A stretch of 64,000 bases of DNA, taken from assembly GCF_025146565.1 (NCBI RefSeq), contig NZ_CP102258.1, positions 2,388,001-2,452,000 on the forward strand, read 5' to 3'. The translations under genes were made by a program, and so were the position numbers. Source of the DNA: Bacteroides eggerthii (GTDB lineage Bacteria > Bacteroidota > Bacteroidia > Bacteroidales > Bacteroidaceae). The notes beneath the pieces are model-generated. The model searched no databases. It worked only from the letters and a program-made list of their open reading frames with translations, and was not told the DNA's origin. Positions 44,061 to 53,091 of the stretch are shown piece by piece. Each line of letters opens with the position of its first letter. Within the stretch, counting starts at the first letter, position 1.

Positions 44061-45290
44061 ATGAAAATACCATTTTCTCCTCCTTACATTGATGATACTG
44101 TCATCAATGAAGTAGTTGATTCTTTGCGCTCCGGTTGGATAACCTCCGGACCTAAAGTAAAAGCATTGGAAGAAGAAATAAAGTCTTTCTCCGGTGCCAA
44201 AGAAGTGCTTTGCGTAAATTCCTGGACTTCGGGGGCTATTATGATGCTTCGTTGGTTGGGGGTGAAGGCAGATGATGAGGTTATTGTACCGGCTTATACA
44301 TATAGTGCAACAGCATTGGCAGTGTTGCATGCAGGTGCTAAACCTGTGATGGTGGACTCCGGTACGGATTTCAATATCTCGGTAGATGCCATTCGCAATG
44401 CGATTACTTCAAAAACCAAAGCTATTATTCCTGTGGATATCGCAGGTTTTCCTTGTGATTACGATAGTATTATGCAGTTGGTAAATGCACCTGAAATACG
44501 CGAGATGTTTAAAGCGGAGAGTGCGGCGCAAGAAAAACTGGGACGTATCCTTGTGATGAACGATGCTGCTCATTCATTGGGGGCATATTATAGCAAAAAC
44601 CAGCGTACCGGTTGTGAAACGGACATTGCAATTTTCTCTCTTCATGCCGTAAAGAATGTGACAACAGCCGAAGGAGGAGCGATTTGTTTGAATCTGCCTA
44701 TGCCTTTTGACAATGCAGAGTTGTATAAAGAGCTTCGTATGATGAGTCTGAATTGCCAGACTAAGGATGCTTTTTCCAAGTCTAAAGCCGGCGGTTGGCG
44801 CTATGACATTGTAGGTTTGGGGATGAAAATCAATATGGCCGATGTAAATGCCGCTATCGGTCTTGCACAGATACGGGAATATCCGAAACTGCTGCAAGAA
44901 AGAAAAAGAGTATTCAATACTTATACGAGAGCCTTTGAACACTGTGGCTGGGCAATTGTACCACCTTCAATAGACGGGGATAAAGAGAGCTCTTATCACA
45001 TTTACGCTCTACGTATCAAAGGGTTTACAGAAGAACAACGCGACCGGATGATTGACGAGATAGCCAAAAGTGAAGTGGCTGTAAATGTACATTTTATTCC
45101 GATGCCAATGTTGTCATTCTTTAATTCCTTGGGATATGATATAAAGAACTATCCCCAGGCTTATGACAATTTTAAGGGAGAAATCTCTTTGCCCATATAT
45201 CCGCAACTGGATGAAGAAAAGCTGGCTTTTATTGTTGATATAGTAAAAGCGGCGTATCATAAGGTGGCGGGTGATAAAATTGCTGAGTGA
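44061..45290 (+). CDS. DegT-family sugar aminotransferase, WcfR/PglE-like
   Basis: PLP enzyme of 409 residues predicted to aminate C4 of the UDP-4-keto-6-deoxy sugar. Seen: SGWITSGPKVKALEEEI, CVNSWTSGAIMMLRWLGV, PAYTYSATALAVLHAGAKP, MNDAAHSLGAYY and the PLP lysine K198 in SLHAVKNVTTAEGGAI. It directly precedes a PglC-like transferase. In B. fragilis the WcfR-WcfS pair with an unlinked dehydratase makes lipid-linked AADGal for PSA; the dehydratase here would be the gene at 21963. The exact sugar is inferred. Confidence 0.88.
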   Translation: MKIPFSPPYIDDTVINEVVDSLRSGWITSGPKVKALEEEIKSFSGAKEVLCVNSWTSGAIMMLRWLGVKADDEVIVPAYTYSATALAVLHAGAKPVMVDSGTDFNISVDAIRNAITSKTKAIIPVDIAGFPCDYDSIMQLVNAPEIREMFKAESAAQEKLGRILVMNDAAHSLGAYYSKNQRTGCETDIAIFSLHAVKNVTTAEGGAICLNLPMPFDNAELYKELRMMSLNCQTKDAFSKSKAGGWRYDIVGLGMKINMADVNAAIGLAQIREYPKLLQERKRVFNTYTRAFEHCGWAIVPPSIDGDKESSYHIYALRIKGFTEEQRDRMIDEIAKSEVAVNVHFIPMPMLSFFNSLGYDIKNYPQAYDNFKGEISLPIYPQLDEEKLAFIVDIVKAAYHKVAGDKIAE

Positions 45291-45305
45291 TACGGTTGTA
45301 AAATT

Positions 45306-45893
45306 ATGATTCGCTTCTTTGATATTCTTTTTTCCTTTTTGGGAATTCTGCTGCTATCTCCAATCTTTCTTATTCTTTACGTATTGATTTGTCTGGAAAG
45401 TAAAGGGGGAGGATTCTATTGTCAATTGCGTGTAGGGCGTTACGGTAGAGATTTTTATCTTTACAAGTTTCGTTCGATGCGTGTAGGAGCTGACAAACAG
45501 GGACTAATTACAGTAGGAGAACGAGACCCGAGAATAACCTGTGTCGGTTACTTTATACGGAAATATAAATTAGACGAACTGCCTCAATTATTTAATGTCC
45601 TGAAGGGGGATATGAGTCTGGTAGGACCGCGTCCTGAGGTAAGGAAGTATGTTGAGCTTTATACGGAAGAACAGCGTAAAGTTCTGTCTGTGAGACCGGG
45701 AATAACAGACTATGCTTCGATAGAATATGTTGATGAGAATACGATATTGGGGCAAGCGGATGATGCGGATGAAGCCTACGTGACGTTGATCATGCCTGAT
45801 AAAATCAGGTATAATATGAAATATATCAATAATCGTTCTCTGAAAGAATATTTCAAGATAATCTTTTTGACATTTTGGAGGATTCTGCGTTGA
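45306..45893 (+). CDS. Initiating undecaprenyl-phosphate phosphosugar transferase (WcfS/PglC-like)
   Basis: A 195-residue monotopic enzyme that transfers a phospho-amino sugar to undecaprenyl phosphate, starting each repeat unit. It has one membrane segment (about 7-29, FLGILLLSPIFLILYVLICL), YLYKFRSMR at 52-60, the catalytic D90-E91 pair in KLDELPQL, and LVGPRPE at 105-111. No N-terminal multi-helix domain, so it is the small PglC type rather than WbaP. Ends at a strong terminator: end of the main locus. Confidence 0.92.
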   Translation: MIRFFDILFSFLGILLLSPIFLILYVLICLESKGGGFYCQLRVGRYGRDFYLYKFRSMRVGADKQGLITVGERDPRITCVGYFIRKYKLDELPQLFNVLKGDMSLVGPRPEVRKYVELYTEEQRKVLSVRPGITDYASIEYVDENTILGQADDADEAYVTLIMPDKIRYNMKYINNRSLKEYFKIIFLTFWRILR

Positions 45894-45936
45894 TTGGTTG
45901 AAAATTGGACATTTGATTTATTTAGAATTGAAAGGG

Positions 45937-45972
45937 ACTCCCGGTTGCTGAATACAGCCGGGAGTTTTTTTA
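45937..45972 (+). terminator. Terminator at the end of the polysaccharide operon
   Basis: Eight-base G/C-rich stem (45937-45944 with 45958-45965), extended by an inner CTG/CAG pairing, then a run of T. 44 bases after the initiating transferase stop. Confidence 0.9.
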
Positions 45973-46030
45973 ACCTTATTGTTCATTTTGCAATCCTTTT
46001 GTAAAGGATACGTATTGATACGTTGGCAAT

Positions 46031-46072
46031 TTTATTGGAATAGCCGTTCTTTGGTGACGTTAAACCAATAAA
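46031..46072. repeat. Inverted repeat before the invertase gene
   Basis: Eight-base arms TTTATTGG (46031-46038) and CCAATAAA (46065-46072) with 26 bases between, just before the invertase start. It could be an operator for autoregulation; too short to call an invertible element. Confidence 0.4.
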
Positions 46073-46087
46073 AAAACAACAAAATTT

Positions 46088-46684
46088 ATGGCAGTAGTAG
46101 CTTATTTAAGAGTAAGTACAGAAAAACAATTTTTGGAAAACCAACGAGAGGAAATTACGCGTTTTGCAGAGAAGAATGGAATGAGTATCGACAAGTGGTA
46201 CACAGAGACTGTGAGTGGGAGCATCAGTAGTAAGGAACGTAAGTTATCAGGGCTTTTGGATAAGATGCGTCCCGGTGATTCTCTGATCGTTACGGAAATT
46301 TCCCGGCTTAGTCGTACATTGCTTGAGATTATGACTATCCTTAATTCGTGCATAAAAAAGGAGGTGATATTGTATAGCACTAAAGAAGGGTATGTCTTTC
46401 AGAATGATATTAACAGTAAAGTGCTGGGGTTCGCATTCGGATTAATGGCTGAGATTGAACGTAACCTGATTTCGATGCGGACTAAAGAAGCGCTGGCCCG
46501 CAGGAAGCAAGAAGGAAAACGTTTAGGGCGGAAAAAGGGGTATACGCCTAAGATGAGAATACTTGCCGAAAATAAGAAAGAACTGATGAAGAAACGTAGA
46601 AAAGGAACATCGTGTTCTGAACTCGCCCGACAAATGGGGGTGTCCAGAACAACGATGTTCCGCTTTTTGCACCATAAAAGATAA
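46088..46684 (+). CDS. Serine site-specific recombinase, Mpi-like DNA invertase
   Basis: A 198-residue small serine recombinase. The catalytic serine is S10 in YLRVSTEKQ, with R8, R73 and R76 (EISRLSR) around the active site; the E-helix region is SKVLGFAFGLMAEIERNLIS and residues 160-195 form a helix-turn-helix (CSELARQMGVSRTTMFRFL). Size and sequence fit the Mpi family that inverts capsule promoters across the B. fragilis chromosome. No invertible promoter is evident in this window, so its targets would be elsewhere. Phage-type resolvase is the alternative. Confidence 0.88.
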   Translation: MAVVAYLRVSTEKQFLENQREEITRFAEKNGMSIDKWYTETVSGSISSKERKLSGLLDKMRPGDSLIVTEISRLSRTLLEIMTILNSCIKKEVILYSTKEGYVFQNDINSKVLGFAFGLMAEIERNLISMRTKEALARRKQEGKRLGRKKGYTPKMRILAENKKELMKKRRKGTSCSELARQMGVSRTTMFRFLHHKR

Positions 46685-46686
46685 GC

Positions 46687-46808
46687 CGGCTGTTTCCGGT
46701 CGGAATGGATTATAACACAGATTACACAGAACATAGCAGGTGGATTGAGAAAACAGCCGATGACTGCGGGATATTCTATCTCTGTATGTATCTGTGTAAT
46801 TTGCTGTG
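46687..46808. repeat. Nested inverted repeats between the invertase and HdeD-like genes
   Basis: Outer pair CGGCTGTTT (46687-46695) and AAACAGCCG (46751-46759), and a second pair ACACAGATTACACAGA (46715-46730) with its near complement (46791-46808). The two pairs interlock, so only one can form at a time. The region lies between convergent genes and may serve termination. Confidence 0.5.
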
Positions 46809-46810
46809 GA

Positions 46811-47386
46811 TTACGAGTTTTGAAGCCCTCGTTTGTGCAGGCTCTTCAGCTCAAAGGACAGCATAATGCGGAAGAATCCTATGATGAGGAATGCAAACGA
46901 AATCATGTAAACTGCATAGATAGCACCCACCGCCGGTTGCCACAGGATGATGAGTGAGCATATAATGGCAAGAATGCCAAATGCGATGTACCACCCCCAA
47001 TCTTTTGTTCCGTATCTTTTCAAGTCCATTGCATAGCCTGCCGATGAGAATCCCCTGAACATCAGCCAGAAGGCGATGATAAATGGAATGACTTCCATGC
47101 TCAATAGTGGATAGGCTATCAGATAGAATCCTAAAATCATATCAATAATGCCTCCTGCCAGATACCAGCCCCAACTGGATACCCTTCGGCGGTTACTGAC
47201 GGCAAAGGATATTTCCAACAGACCACTGACCAGCATGGAAATGCTGAATAAGATGCTTAATGCTGCATATCCGTTAAGAGGAAAGAACATTAAACTTAAT
47301 GCTACCACAACATACAAGATACCAAGGATAAGTGAAATCCACCAGTTTTTTACTTCTTGCTTTAGTTCATCAAAAATTGTCTTCAT
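46811..47386 (-). CDS. HdeD/DUF308 family membrane protein
   Basis: A 191-residue inner-membrane protein with six hydrophobic helices (from about residue 16 to 180) and the paired repeats ISLILGILYVVVALSLMFFP and GWYIAFGILAIICSLIILWQP typical of the HdeD acid-resistance family (DUF308). Role in Bacteroides unknown; acid stress is only implied by the E. coli relative. Convergent with the invertase gene and divergent from tpx. Confidence 0.88.
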   Translation of the reverse strand: MKTIFDELKQEVKNWWISLILGILYVVVALSLMFFPLNGYAALSILFSISMLVSGLLEISFAVSNRRRVSSWGWYLAGGIIDMILGFYLIAYPLLSMEVIPFIIAFWLMFRGFSSAGYAMDLKRYGTKDWGWYIAFGILAIICSLIILWQPAVGAIYAVYMISFAFLIIGFFRIMLSFELKSLHKRGLQNS

Positions 47387-47512
47387 GTGATTCTTAATTT
47401 AAAAATGATTATTATAAGTTCGTTGGGGAGATAACAATCCGCAGAGTGAAAAGTTTCTATCGAACTTTTTCTCCACTTAGTTTGTTACTATACCATATAA
47501 TTTGATAAAACT

Positions 47513-48016
47513 ATGGCTACAACAAAATTTAAAGGACAACCGGTGAAAGTGATCGGTGAGTTTATAAAAGTGGGAGCAGTTGCCCCTGATTTTGAATTGG
47601 TAAAAACCGATTTGTCTTCTTTCTCATTGAAAGAACTGAATGGCAAGAATGTAATTCTTAATATTTTTCCGAGCTTGGATACCGGAGTATGCGCTACTTC
47701 TGTACGTAAGTTTAATAAACTGGCTGCCGGTTTGCCGGATACGGTAGTACTGGCTATTTCAAAAGACCTGCCTTTTGCACATGCCCGTTTCTGCACCACA
47801 GAAGGTATTGAGAACGTAGTTCCGTTGTCTGACTTCCGTTTCTCGGATTTTGATGAAAACTATGGTGTACGTATGGCAGACGGGCCATTGAGTGGCTTGC
47901 TGGCTCGTGCGGTGGTTGTTGTGGGTAAGGATGGAAAGATTGCCTATACGGAACTTGTTCCGGAAATCACGCAGGAACCGGATTATGATAAAGCGATTGC
48001 GGCGGTCAAGAAGTGA
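47513..48016 (+). CDS. tpx: Thiol peroxidase (atypical 2-Cys peroxiredoxin)
   Basis: Reduces hydrogen peroxide and organic peroxides using thioredoxin. 167 residues with the peroxidatic C60 in SLDTGVCATSVRKFN and the resolving C94 in ARFCTTEG, which form an intramolecular disulfide in this class; APDFELV and the final ELVPEITQEPDYDKA are family marks. Starts 126 bases from the HdeD-like gene on the opposite strand and ends in a bidirectional terminator. Confidence 0.96.
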   Translation: MATTKFKGQPVKVIGEFIKVGAVAPDFELVKTDLSSFSLKELNGKNVILNIFPSLDTGVCATSVRKFNKLAAGLPDTVVLAISKDLPFAHARFCTTEGIENVVPLSDFRFSDFDENYGVRMADGPLSGLLARAVVVVGKDGKIAYTELVPEITQEPDYDKAIAAVKK

Positions 48017-48045
48017 GTTCTTTGGACTTAACTATTTATTATAAG

Positions 48046-48086
48046 AAAAGCGGTGAATGAAGATTGTTTTCATTCACCGCTTTTTT
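48046..48086. terminator. Bidirectional terminator between tpx and dedA-like gene
   Basis: Perfect 15-bp stem (48046-48060 with 48070-48084) flanked by A and T runs, nine-base loop, between convergent genes. Confidence 0.93.
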
Positions 48087-48092
48087 CGTTGA

Positions 48093-48737
48093 TTATTTTT
48101 TCTGTTTTGCGCCTTTATAGATAAGGAAGCCTACAATCAATACTGCTACCGCTATAATGACATAACCGATTTCGTGGCTATATTTCGTGGCTAATACATA
48201 GACGTCATTGGTTGTTTTGATATCGGTGAACCGGTATATGAAATAACCGAGCAACGCCAGTATTGTGTTCCATATTCCGGCGCCAAGAGTTGTATAAAGC
48301 AGGAATGGTCCTAACTTCATGCCTGCCAGCCCTGCCGGGATACTGATGAGTTGCCGTACCGCAGGAATAAGGCGTCCGAAGAAAGTGGACGCAGCACCAT
48401 GTTTTCTGAAGTACTCCTCAGCATGATGTACTTTTGCTTCATCAATAAGGCACATATGTCCGAAACGGCTATTGGCGAATTTATAGACGATGGGGCGACC
48501 CAGCCAACGCGCAAGATAATAATTTATGAGCGCACCGAGGTCAGCACCAATGGTTGCGAAAATGACAACCAAAAAGATGTTCATACTGTCGTCAGTCATC
48601 GCTTTCCACGCAGCCGGTGGCACTATGACTTCCGAGGGGAATGGGATAAATGAGCTTTCAATAGTCATAAAGATTGTGACTACCCAATAATTCAAATTTT
48701 CTAATACCCATTTAATGAGCTCTGCTGATGATTCCAT
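48093..48737 (-). CDS. DedA family membrane protein
   Basis: A 214-residue inner-membrane protein of the DedA/SNARE-associated family: ESSFIPFPSEVIVPPAA near residue 27, GADLGALINYYLARWLGRPIVYKF, EEYFRKHGAASTFFGRLIPAVRQLISIPAGLAGMKLGPFL with the conserved FxGRxxPxxR signature. DedA proteins support membrane potential and recycle lipid carriers such as undecaprenyl phosphate. It lies 27 bases downstream of the TPR gene on the same strand. Confidence 0.93.
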   Translation of the reverse strand: MESSAELIKWVLENLNYWVVTIFMTIESSFIPFPSEVIVPPAAWKAMTDDSMNIFLVVIFATIGADLGALINYYLARWLGRPIVYKFANSRFGHMCLIDEAKVHHAEEYFRKHGAASTFFGRLIPAVRQLISIPAGLAGMKLGPFLLYTTLGAGIWNTILALLGYFIYRFTDIKTTNDVYVLATKYSHEIGYVIIAVAVLIVGFLIYKGAKQKK

Positions 48738-48764
48738 ATTTGTATTAATGCTTGGTTTGGATTC

Positions 48765-50180
48765 TTATTGTAACGCATTCAGAATATTCCTCATGGCTTT
48801 TACCAATTCCTCTTTATCTTCGCTTTCCAGCAGTTCCTTTAATTTCTCCAGGTCTTCCTGTTGGAACGGATGCTTGCAAAGCTGGTTGTATTTCAGGAAA
48901 TTCTCTTTGTCTTTAAGCAACATAGAGAGAGAGGCCAGTTTTTCATTGATATTTTCAAAGTGTGGGTCTAAATCTAGGACATGTTCAAACGCCAGTCGAG
49001 CATAGCTCAACTGGCCAAGTTCCATGCAGTATATGCCAATCTCATTCCAAGTATCGGCATAGGGTGCATAATCTAAGGCTGTTGCCCATTTTTCTATCGC
49101 TTTGTTAAAGTTATCGTCTTCCATATACATGCGGCCCTCAATCAGGTATGGGTCTACATCCTCCGGGTCTATTTCATGGGATTTCTTGAAATACTGATTG
49201 GCTTTACGTTTTTTTCCTAATTTGTAAAGGCAAAGCCCTGCATGTGCATATAAGGACGGCAACATCGTAAAGTCGATATCCCCGCTTTGTATGATCTGCT
49301 CAATATACTGGTATCCTTCTTCCCAGTGTCCTTTGGCTATTTCATTCAGTCCCATGAACATCTTGAGGAAATCGGGATTGATGGCTTTGTATTTCTCTGC
49401 TAAAGTGTAGTTTTCCAATGCACTTTCCTCATTTCCCAACTGATAGAAAGCATGTCCTTTCATTATATAGGCTTCGGCAAACTCTTCATCTGCCACGATT
49501 GCATAATCACATGCCTCAATGGCTTTGTCAAATAGCTGTTGCTCGAAATAGCAGCGTGCCAATCCGAACCAATAGGGAGCCGAATATGGATTCTTGTCTA
49601 TCAGTTTGTTATAGAATGTCTCAGCTTTCTGATTCAATCCTTGCGCATGGAAGCAGTCGGCTGTGGCTGCAAGAAATGCTTCTTCCTCGGAGTAACTGTT
49701 CAATCCTTTGTTCAGCCATGACAGAGCTTTATCCGGGTAGCCCATATCGATATACATATAGGCTATATCCACGATATTGGCTAATTCATCTTTGTCTTCT
49801 ATGCTGTCAAGAAGCTGTTCGGCTTCGTCCACTTTTCCTTCACCCAAAAGGATGTTCGCTTTAAGGACTTTCACTTCCGAAGAATAACTTTCGGGGATTT
49901 GGTCTATAATCTGTTTGGCTTTATCTCTTTTTTGGGCGTCCATGAAGAGATAGGCTTGCTCCACCAATAGAGGAGTGCTGTTGGGATGTAAGCGCAAACC
50001 ATATTCTACGACTTCGGCAGCTTGTTCACTCTTTCCGCGCATGGCATACCAGTCGGCAAGGTCGGCTAAGTCGTCTGCGTCCAGATAGATCGGTTTGTTT
50101 TCGGCTTTTGCAGCTTCATATTGTTCTGCAAGTTCTTGTAATTCCTTGTCTCTTCCGGACAGCAGGTTCTTTTTACTCAT
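48765..50180 (-). CDS. TPR repeat protein
   Basis: A 471-residue cytoplasmic protein with no signal peptide, built almost wholly of TPR-like helical pairs (for example ADWYAMRGKSEQAAEVVEYG, APYWFGLARCYFEQQLFDKA, DPYLIEGRMYMEDDNFNKA, WNEIGIYCMELGQLSYARLA). Acts as a scaffold for partners that are not identifiable here. It follows glnS by 21 bases and may be cotranscribed with it and the DedA gene. Confidence 0.85.
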   Translation of the reverse strand: MSKKNLLSGRDKELQELAEQYEAAKAENKPIYLDADDLADLADWYAMRGKSEQAAEVVEYGLRLHPNSTPLLVEQAYLFMDAQKRDKAKQIIDQIPESYSSEVKVLKANILLGEGKVDEAEQLLDSIEDKDELANIVDIAYMYIDMGYPDKALSWLNKGLNSYSEEEAFLAATADCFHAQGLNQKAETFYNKLIDKNPYSAPYWFGLARCYFEQQLFDKAIEACDYAIVADEEFAEAYIMKGHAFYQLGNEESALENYTLAEKYKAINPDFLKMFMGLNEIAKGHWEEGYQYIEQIIQSGDIDFTMLPSLYAHAGLCLYKLGKKRKANQYFKKSHEIDPEDVDPYLIEGRMYMEDDNFNKAIEKWATALDYAPYADTWNEIGIYCMELGQLSYARLAFEHVLDLDPHFENINEKLASLSMLLKDKENFLKYNQLCKHPFQQEDLEKLKELLESEDKEELVKAMRNILNALQ

Positions 50181-50201
50181 TAACTCTTCTTACTCCTTAT
50201 A

Positions 50202-51941
50202 TTATTTATTGATTTTACCCCAAGTGTCTTTTAAACCTACGGTACGGTTAAATACCATTTTCTCCGTTGTGGAGTCGCGGTCTACATTAAAGTAGCCGAT
50301 GCGTTGGAACTGCAGGTAGGAGAGGGGTTTCATTCCGGCAGCATATTTCTCAATGTAGCAGCATGGCAATACATTCAGGGAGTCCGGATTTATCATTTCT
50401 TTCATGGCTGTCAGCGCATCACAATTCTTTGCTTCGCGAATGGCTGCCAGTTCATCACGCGGATTTTCAACTTTCCACAAGCGGTCATAGAGGCGTACTT
50501 CGGCTTGTAGACAGTGTGCGCAGCTTACCCAGTGGATCGTTCCTTTTACTTTACGGTTGGCGCCGGGCATGCCACTTTTGCTGTCGGGGTCGTATTCGCA
50601 GTATACTTCTGTGATTTCTCCGGCATCGTTCTTCTTGCAACCGGTACACTTCACAATATATGCACTCTTCAAACGGACTTCTTGTCCGGGTGTCATGCGG
50701 AAGTATTTTTTCGGTGCATCTTCCATGAAGTCATCGCGCTCTATCCATAGTTCACGACTGAACTCGATGTTGTGGCTGCCTTCTTCCGGGCGTTCCGGGT
50801 TATTGATAGCTTCCATTTCCTCAACCTGTCCTTCCGGGTAGTTGGTGATGATAAGTTTCACCGGATTCAGCACAGCAGATATACGAGTGGCCCGGGCATT
50901 TAAATCTTCACGTACGGCACTTTCCAGCAAGGCGAATTCGTTAAGTGCATCATAAGTGGTGTAGCCGATTTTATCAATGAATTTATGGATAGACTCCGGT
51001 GAGTAACCGCGACGGCGGAAGCCGCAAATAGTCGGCATACGGGGATCATCCCAACCATTGACAAGACCCTCTTTTACCAAAGTCAGCAGGTTGCGCTTGC
51101 TCATGAGTGTATAGCTCAGGTTAAGCTTGTTGAATTCGTACTGGTGAGGACGGTGGTCATTCAAATCTTTTCCTTCTTTCACCCAGTCCACAAAGAGATC
51201 GTATAAAGGGCGGTGGGGTACAAATTCCAGTGTGCACAAAGAATGGGTCACCCCTTCAAAGTAGTCGCTTTGTCCATGAGCGAAGTCATACATCGGATAT
51301 GCCTTCCAGGTAGTGCCCGTACGGTGGTGAGGATGTTTCACCACACGATAGATAATCGGGTCGCGGAAGTGCATGTTGGGGCTTGCCATGTCAATCTTGG
51401 CACGAAGCACCATGGCCCCTTCCTCAATCTCGCCGGTATTCATCTTCTGAAACAGTTCGAGGGTCTCTTCAATGGGGCGGTTGCGGTAAGGACTCTCTAC
51501 GCCGGGTTGGGTAGGGGTGCCTTTTTGAGCGGCAATCTGTTCGGATGTCTGTTCGTCAATGTATGCTTTGCCCTCTTTGATGAGGCGGATGGCGAAGTCC
51601 CATAACTGCTGGAAATAGTCGGAAGCGTAATACTCGTTGCCCCACTGGTAGCCCAGCCATTGAATATCTTCCTTGATAGCCTCTACATACTCCACATCCT
51701 CTTTGGTGGGGTTGGTGTCATCAAAACGCAAGTTACAGATGCCGCCATGTGCGGCTGCAATACCAAAGTCCAGACATATGGCCTTGGCATGTCCGATATG
51801 AAGGTAGCCGTTGGGTTCCGGCGGGAAACGTGTCTGTACTTTTCCGTCATTTTTACCTTCTTTTAAATCGTTCTCTACTATTTGTTCTATGAAGTTCAGG
51901 CTCTTCTTTTCGCTTGTTTCTTCGCTTTTTATTTCTGCCAT
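50202..51941 (-). CDS. glnS: Glutaminyl-tRNA synthetase
   Basis: Charges tRNA-Gln with glutamine; class I synthetase of 579 residues from the chosen start. Seen: PPEPNGYLHIGHAKAI with HIGH at 48-51, FDDTNP, the LMSKRN form of KMSKS, and the C-terminal beta-barrel (ERDDFMEDAPKKYFRM, PGQEVRLKSAYIVKC, TIHWVSCAHCLQAEVRLYDRLW). The open frame reaches an ATG at 51971, but that codon overlaps the TATCTTTG promoter element (51976-51969), so I use the ATG at 51941 (MAEIKSEETS). Confidence 0.96.
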   Translation of the reverse strand: MAEIKSEETSEKKSLNFIEQIVENDLKEGKNDGKVQTRFPPEPNGYLHIGHAKAICLDFGIAAAHGGICNLRFDDTNPTKEDVEYVEAIKEDIQWLGYQWGNEYYASDYFQQLWDFAIRLIKEGKAYIDEQTSEQIAAQKGTPTQPGVESPYRNRPIEETLELFQKMNTGEIEEGAMVLRAKIDMASPNMHFRDPIIYRVVKHPHHRTGTTWKAYPMYDFAHGQSDYFEGVTHSLCTLEFVPHRPLYDLFVDWVKEGKDLNDHRPHQYEFNKLNLSYTLMSKRNLLTLVKEGLVNGWDDPRMPTICGFRRRGYSPESIHKFIDKIGYTTYDALNEFALLESAVREDLNARATRISAVLNPVKLIITNYPEGQVEEMEAINNPERPEEGSHNIEFSRELWIERDDFMEDAPKKYFRMTPGQEVRLKSAYIVKCTGCKKNDAGEITEVYCEYDPDSKSGMPGANRKVKGTIHWVSCAHCLQAEVRLYDRLWKVENPRDELAAIREAKNCDALTAMKEMINPDSLNVLPCCYIEKYAAGMKPLSYLQFQRIGYFNVDRDSTTEKMVFNRTVGLKDTWGKINK

Positions 51942-51968
51942 AATGCTATTGTTATTCATATAGTGGTA

Positions 51969-51976
51969 CAAAGATA
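51969..51976 (-). promoter_or_regulatory. Candidate -7 element for glnS
   Basis: Minus-strand TATCTTTG, 27 bases before the glnS ATG chosen at 51941. Upstream box not clear. Confidence 0.6.
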
Positions 51977-51983
51977 GCGCAAA

Positions 51984-52050
51984 ATAATGAAGAATGAATA
52001 ATGAAGAATGAAGAATTTCTTGTCCTTCATTCCTCGTTCTTCATTATTTA
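51984..52050. repeat. Degenerate AATGAAGAATGA inverted repeat region, terminator-like
   Basis: Short repeats of AATGAAGAATGA are followed by TTCATTCCTCGTTCTTCATT, so the segment can fold into a long imperfect hairpin. It lies directly after the pstS stop and before the glnS promoter, where a terminator for pstS is expected. Confidence 0.5.
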
Positions 52051-52869
52051 TTATTCATTTACAGGAATATATCCACTCTTTTTAATGATTTCTTGACCTG
52101 CGGGTGACAATGTGAACTGCAAGAGAGGGGCTGCCTGGTCCGATTTTTTCTTATTATAATAGTAGTAGAGCGGACGCACGATGGGGTAGGTCTTGTTGAT
52201 TGCATTCTCCAGAGTGGGAGTAGCAAAATGTTTGTCATCGTAGGATATGGCAAGAGTCTTGATGCGGGGCGATACATAGGCAAGTCCCACGTAACCGATA
52301 GCTCCGCGTGTCTGGCTGACCGATTGTATGATTGCTCCTGTGGCAGGCATGGAAAGGCTGCTGCTCATATAATTCTTGTTTTTCAGCACGCTCTCTTTGA
52401 AAAACTCGTATGTACCGGAAGATGTTTCGCGTGAGTAGACCACTATTTTACGGTCGTCTCCGCCCACTTGTTTCCAATTGGTGATTTTACCGCGGAAAAT
52501 ATCTTCCAGTTGCCGGCGGGTCAGTTGCTTCACCGGATTGGAGGGATGCACCACAACGGCCAGTGCGTCATAGGCTATCGTTATCTCTGCCAGTTCCTCT
52601 CCGGCTGCTTTCGCTTTCATCTTTTCGTTGAACTTGATACCTCTGGAAGCCATTGCAATATCAGTGGTTTCATCCAGTAGGGCGGAAATGCCTACACCGG
52701 TTCCACCGCCGGTGACGGTGACGCGCGCGTTGGGATTTAATTTCATAAAACGTTCGGCAGTTTGTTGCGTAATGGGAAGGACAGTGTCGCTGCCTTTGAT
52801 GCGCTGGGCCTGAATGCGGGTAGTGGCAAATACCAGTGCAAGGATAATTAGAACTGCATGTTTCATCAT
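52051..52869 (-). CDS. pstS: Phosphate ABC transporter substrate-binding protein
   Basis: Periplasmic phosphate-binding protein of 272 residues with a signal peptide (1-21, ending TRIQA). GSDTVLPITQQTAERFM at 27-42, TGGGTGVGISALL, MASRGI, then RKIVVYSRETSSGTYEFF with the phosphate-contacting TSSGT at about 149-153. Segment 101-140 (DALAVVVHPSNPVKQL, RQLEDIFRGKITNW) resembles a part of the neighbouring PstC. Divergent from pstCAB-phoU, which is unusual; pstS normally leads the operon. Confidence 0.94.
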   Translation of the reverse strand: MMKHAVLIILALVFATTRIQAQRIKGSDTVLPITQQTAERFMKLNPNARVTVTGGGTGVGISALLDETTDIAMASRGIKFNEKMKAKAAGEELAEITIAYDALAVVVHPSNPVKQLTRRQLEDIFRGKITNWKQVGGDDRKIVVYSRETSSGTYEFFKESVLKNKNYMSSSLSMPATGAIIQSVSQTRGAIGYVGLAYVSPRIKTLAISYDDKHFATPTLENAINKTYPIVRPLYYYYNKKKSDQAAPLLQFTLSPAGQEIIKKSGYIPVNE

Positions 52870-52980
52870 ATTCTGATCGTTTTTGAATGATATTTAAACA
52901 ACGGTGGGTATGTTCCTGTTGTCCTTTCTTGCTGCAAAGAAAAACAATGCATATTACAATTCAGTTACATGCGGTGGTTT

Positions 52981-53013
52981 TTTGACTGTTGTAACAGCTT
53001 TGTAATATGTTTG
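52981..53013 (+). promoter_or_regulatory. Promoter of pstCAB-phoU
   Basis: TTTG at 52981-52984, 21 bases, TATGTTTG at 53006-53013; fits TTTG-N21-TAnnTTTG and lies about 78 bases before the pstC start. Confidence 0.65.
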
Positions 53014-53091
53014 AAACATTTCTTTCAAATGATAGTCACATTGTCTTAACATCTACCCTGTTTCTTTGTGCACAGAAATTTGATAGGTAGT

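Noticed and set aside
46745..46957. Open frame of 70 codons on the plus strand
   Set aside because: It overlaps the start of repeat DNA and the antisense of the HdeD-like gene, and its composition shows no protein family.
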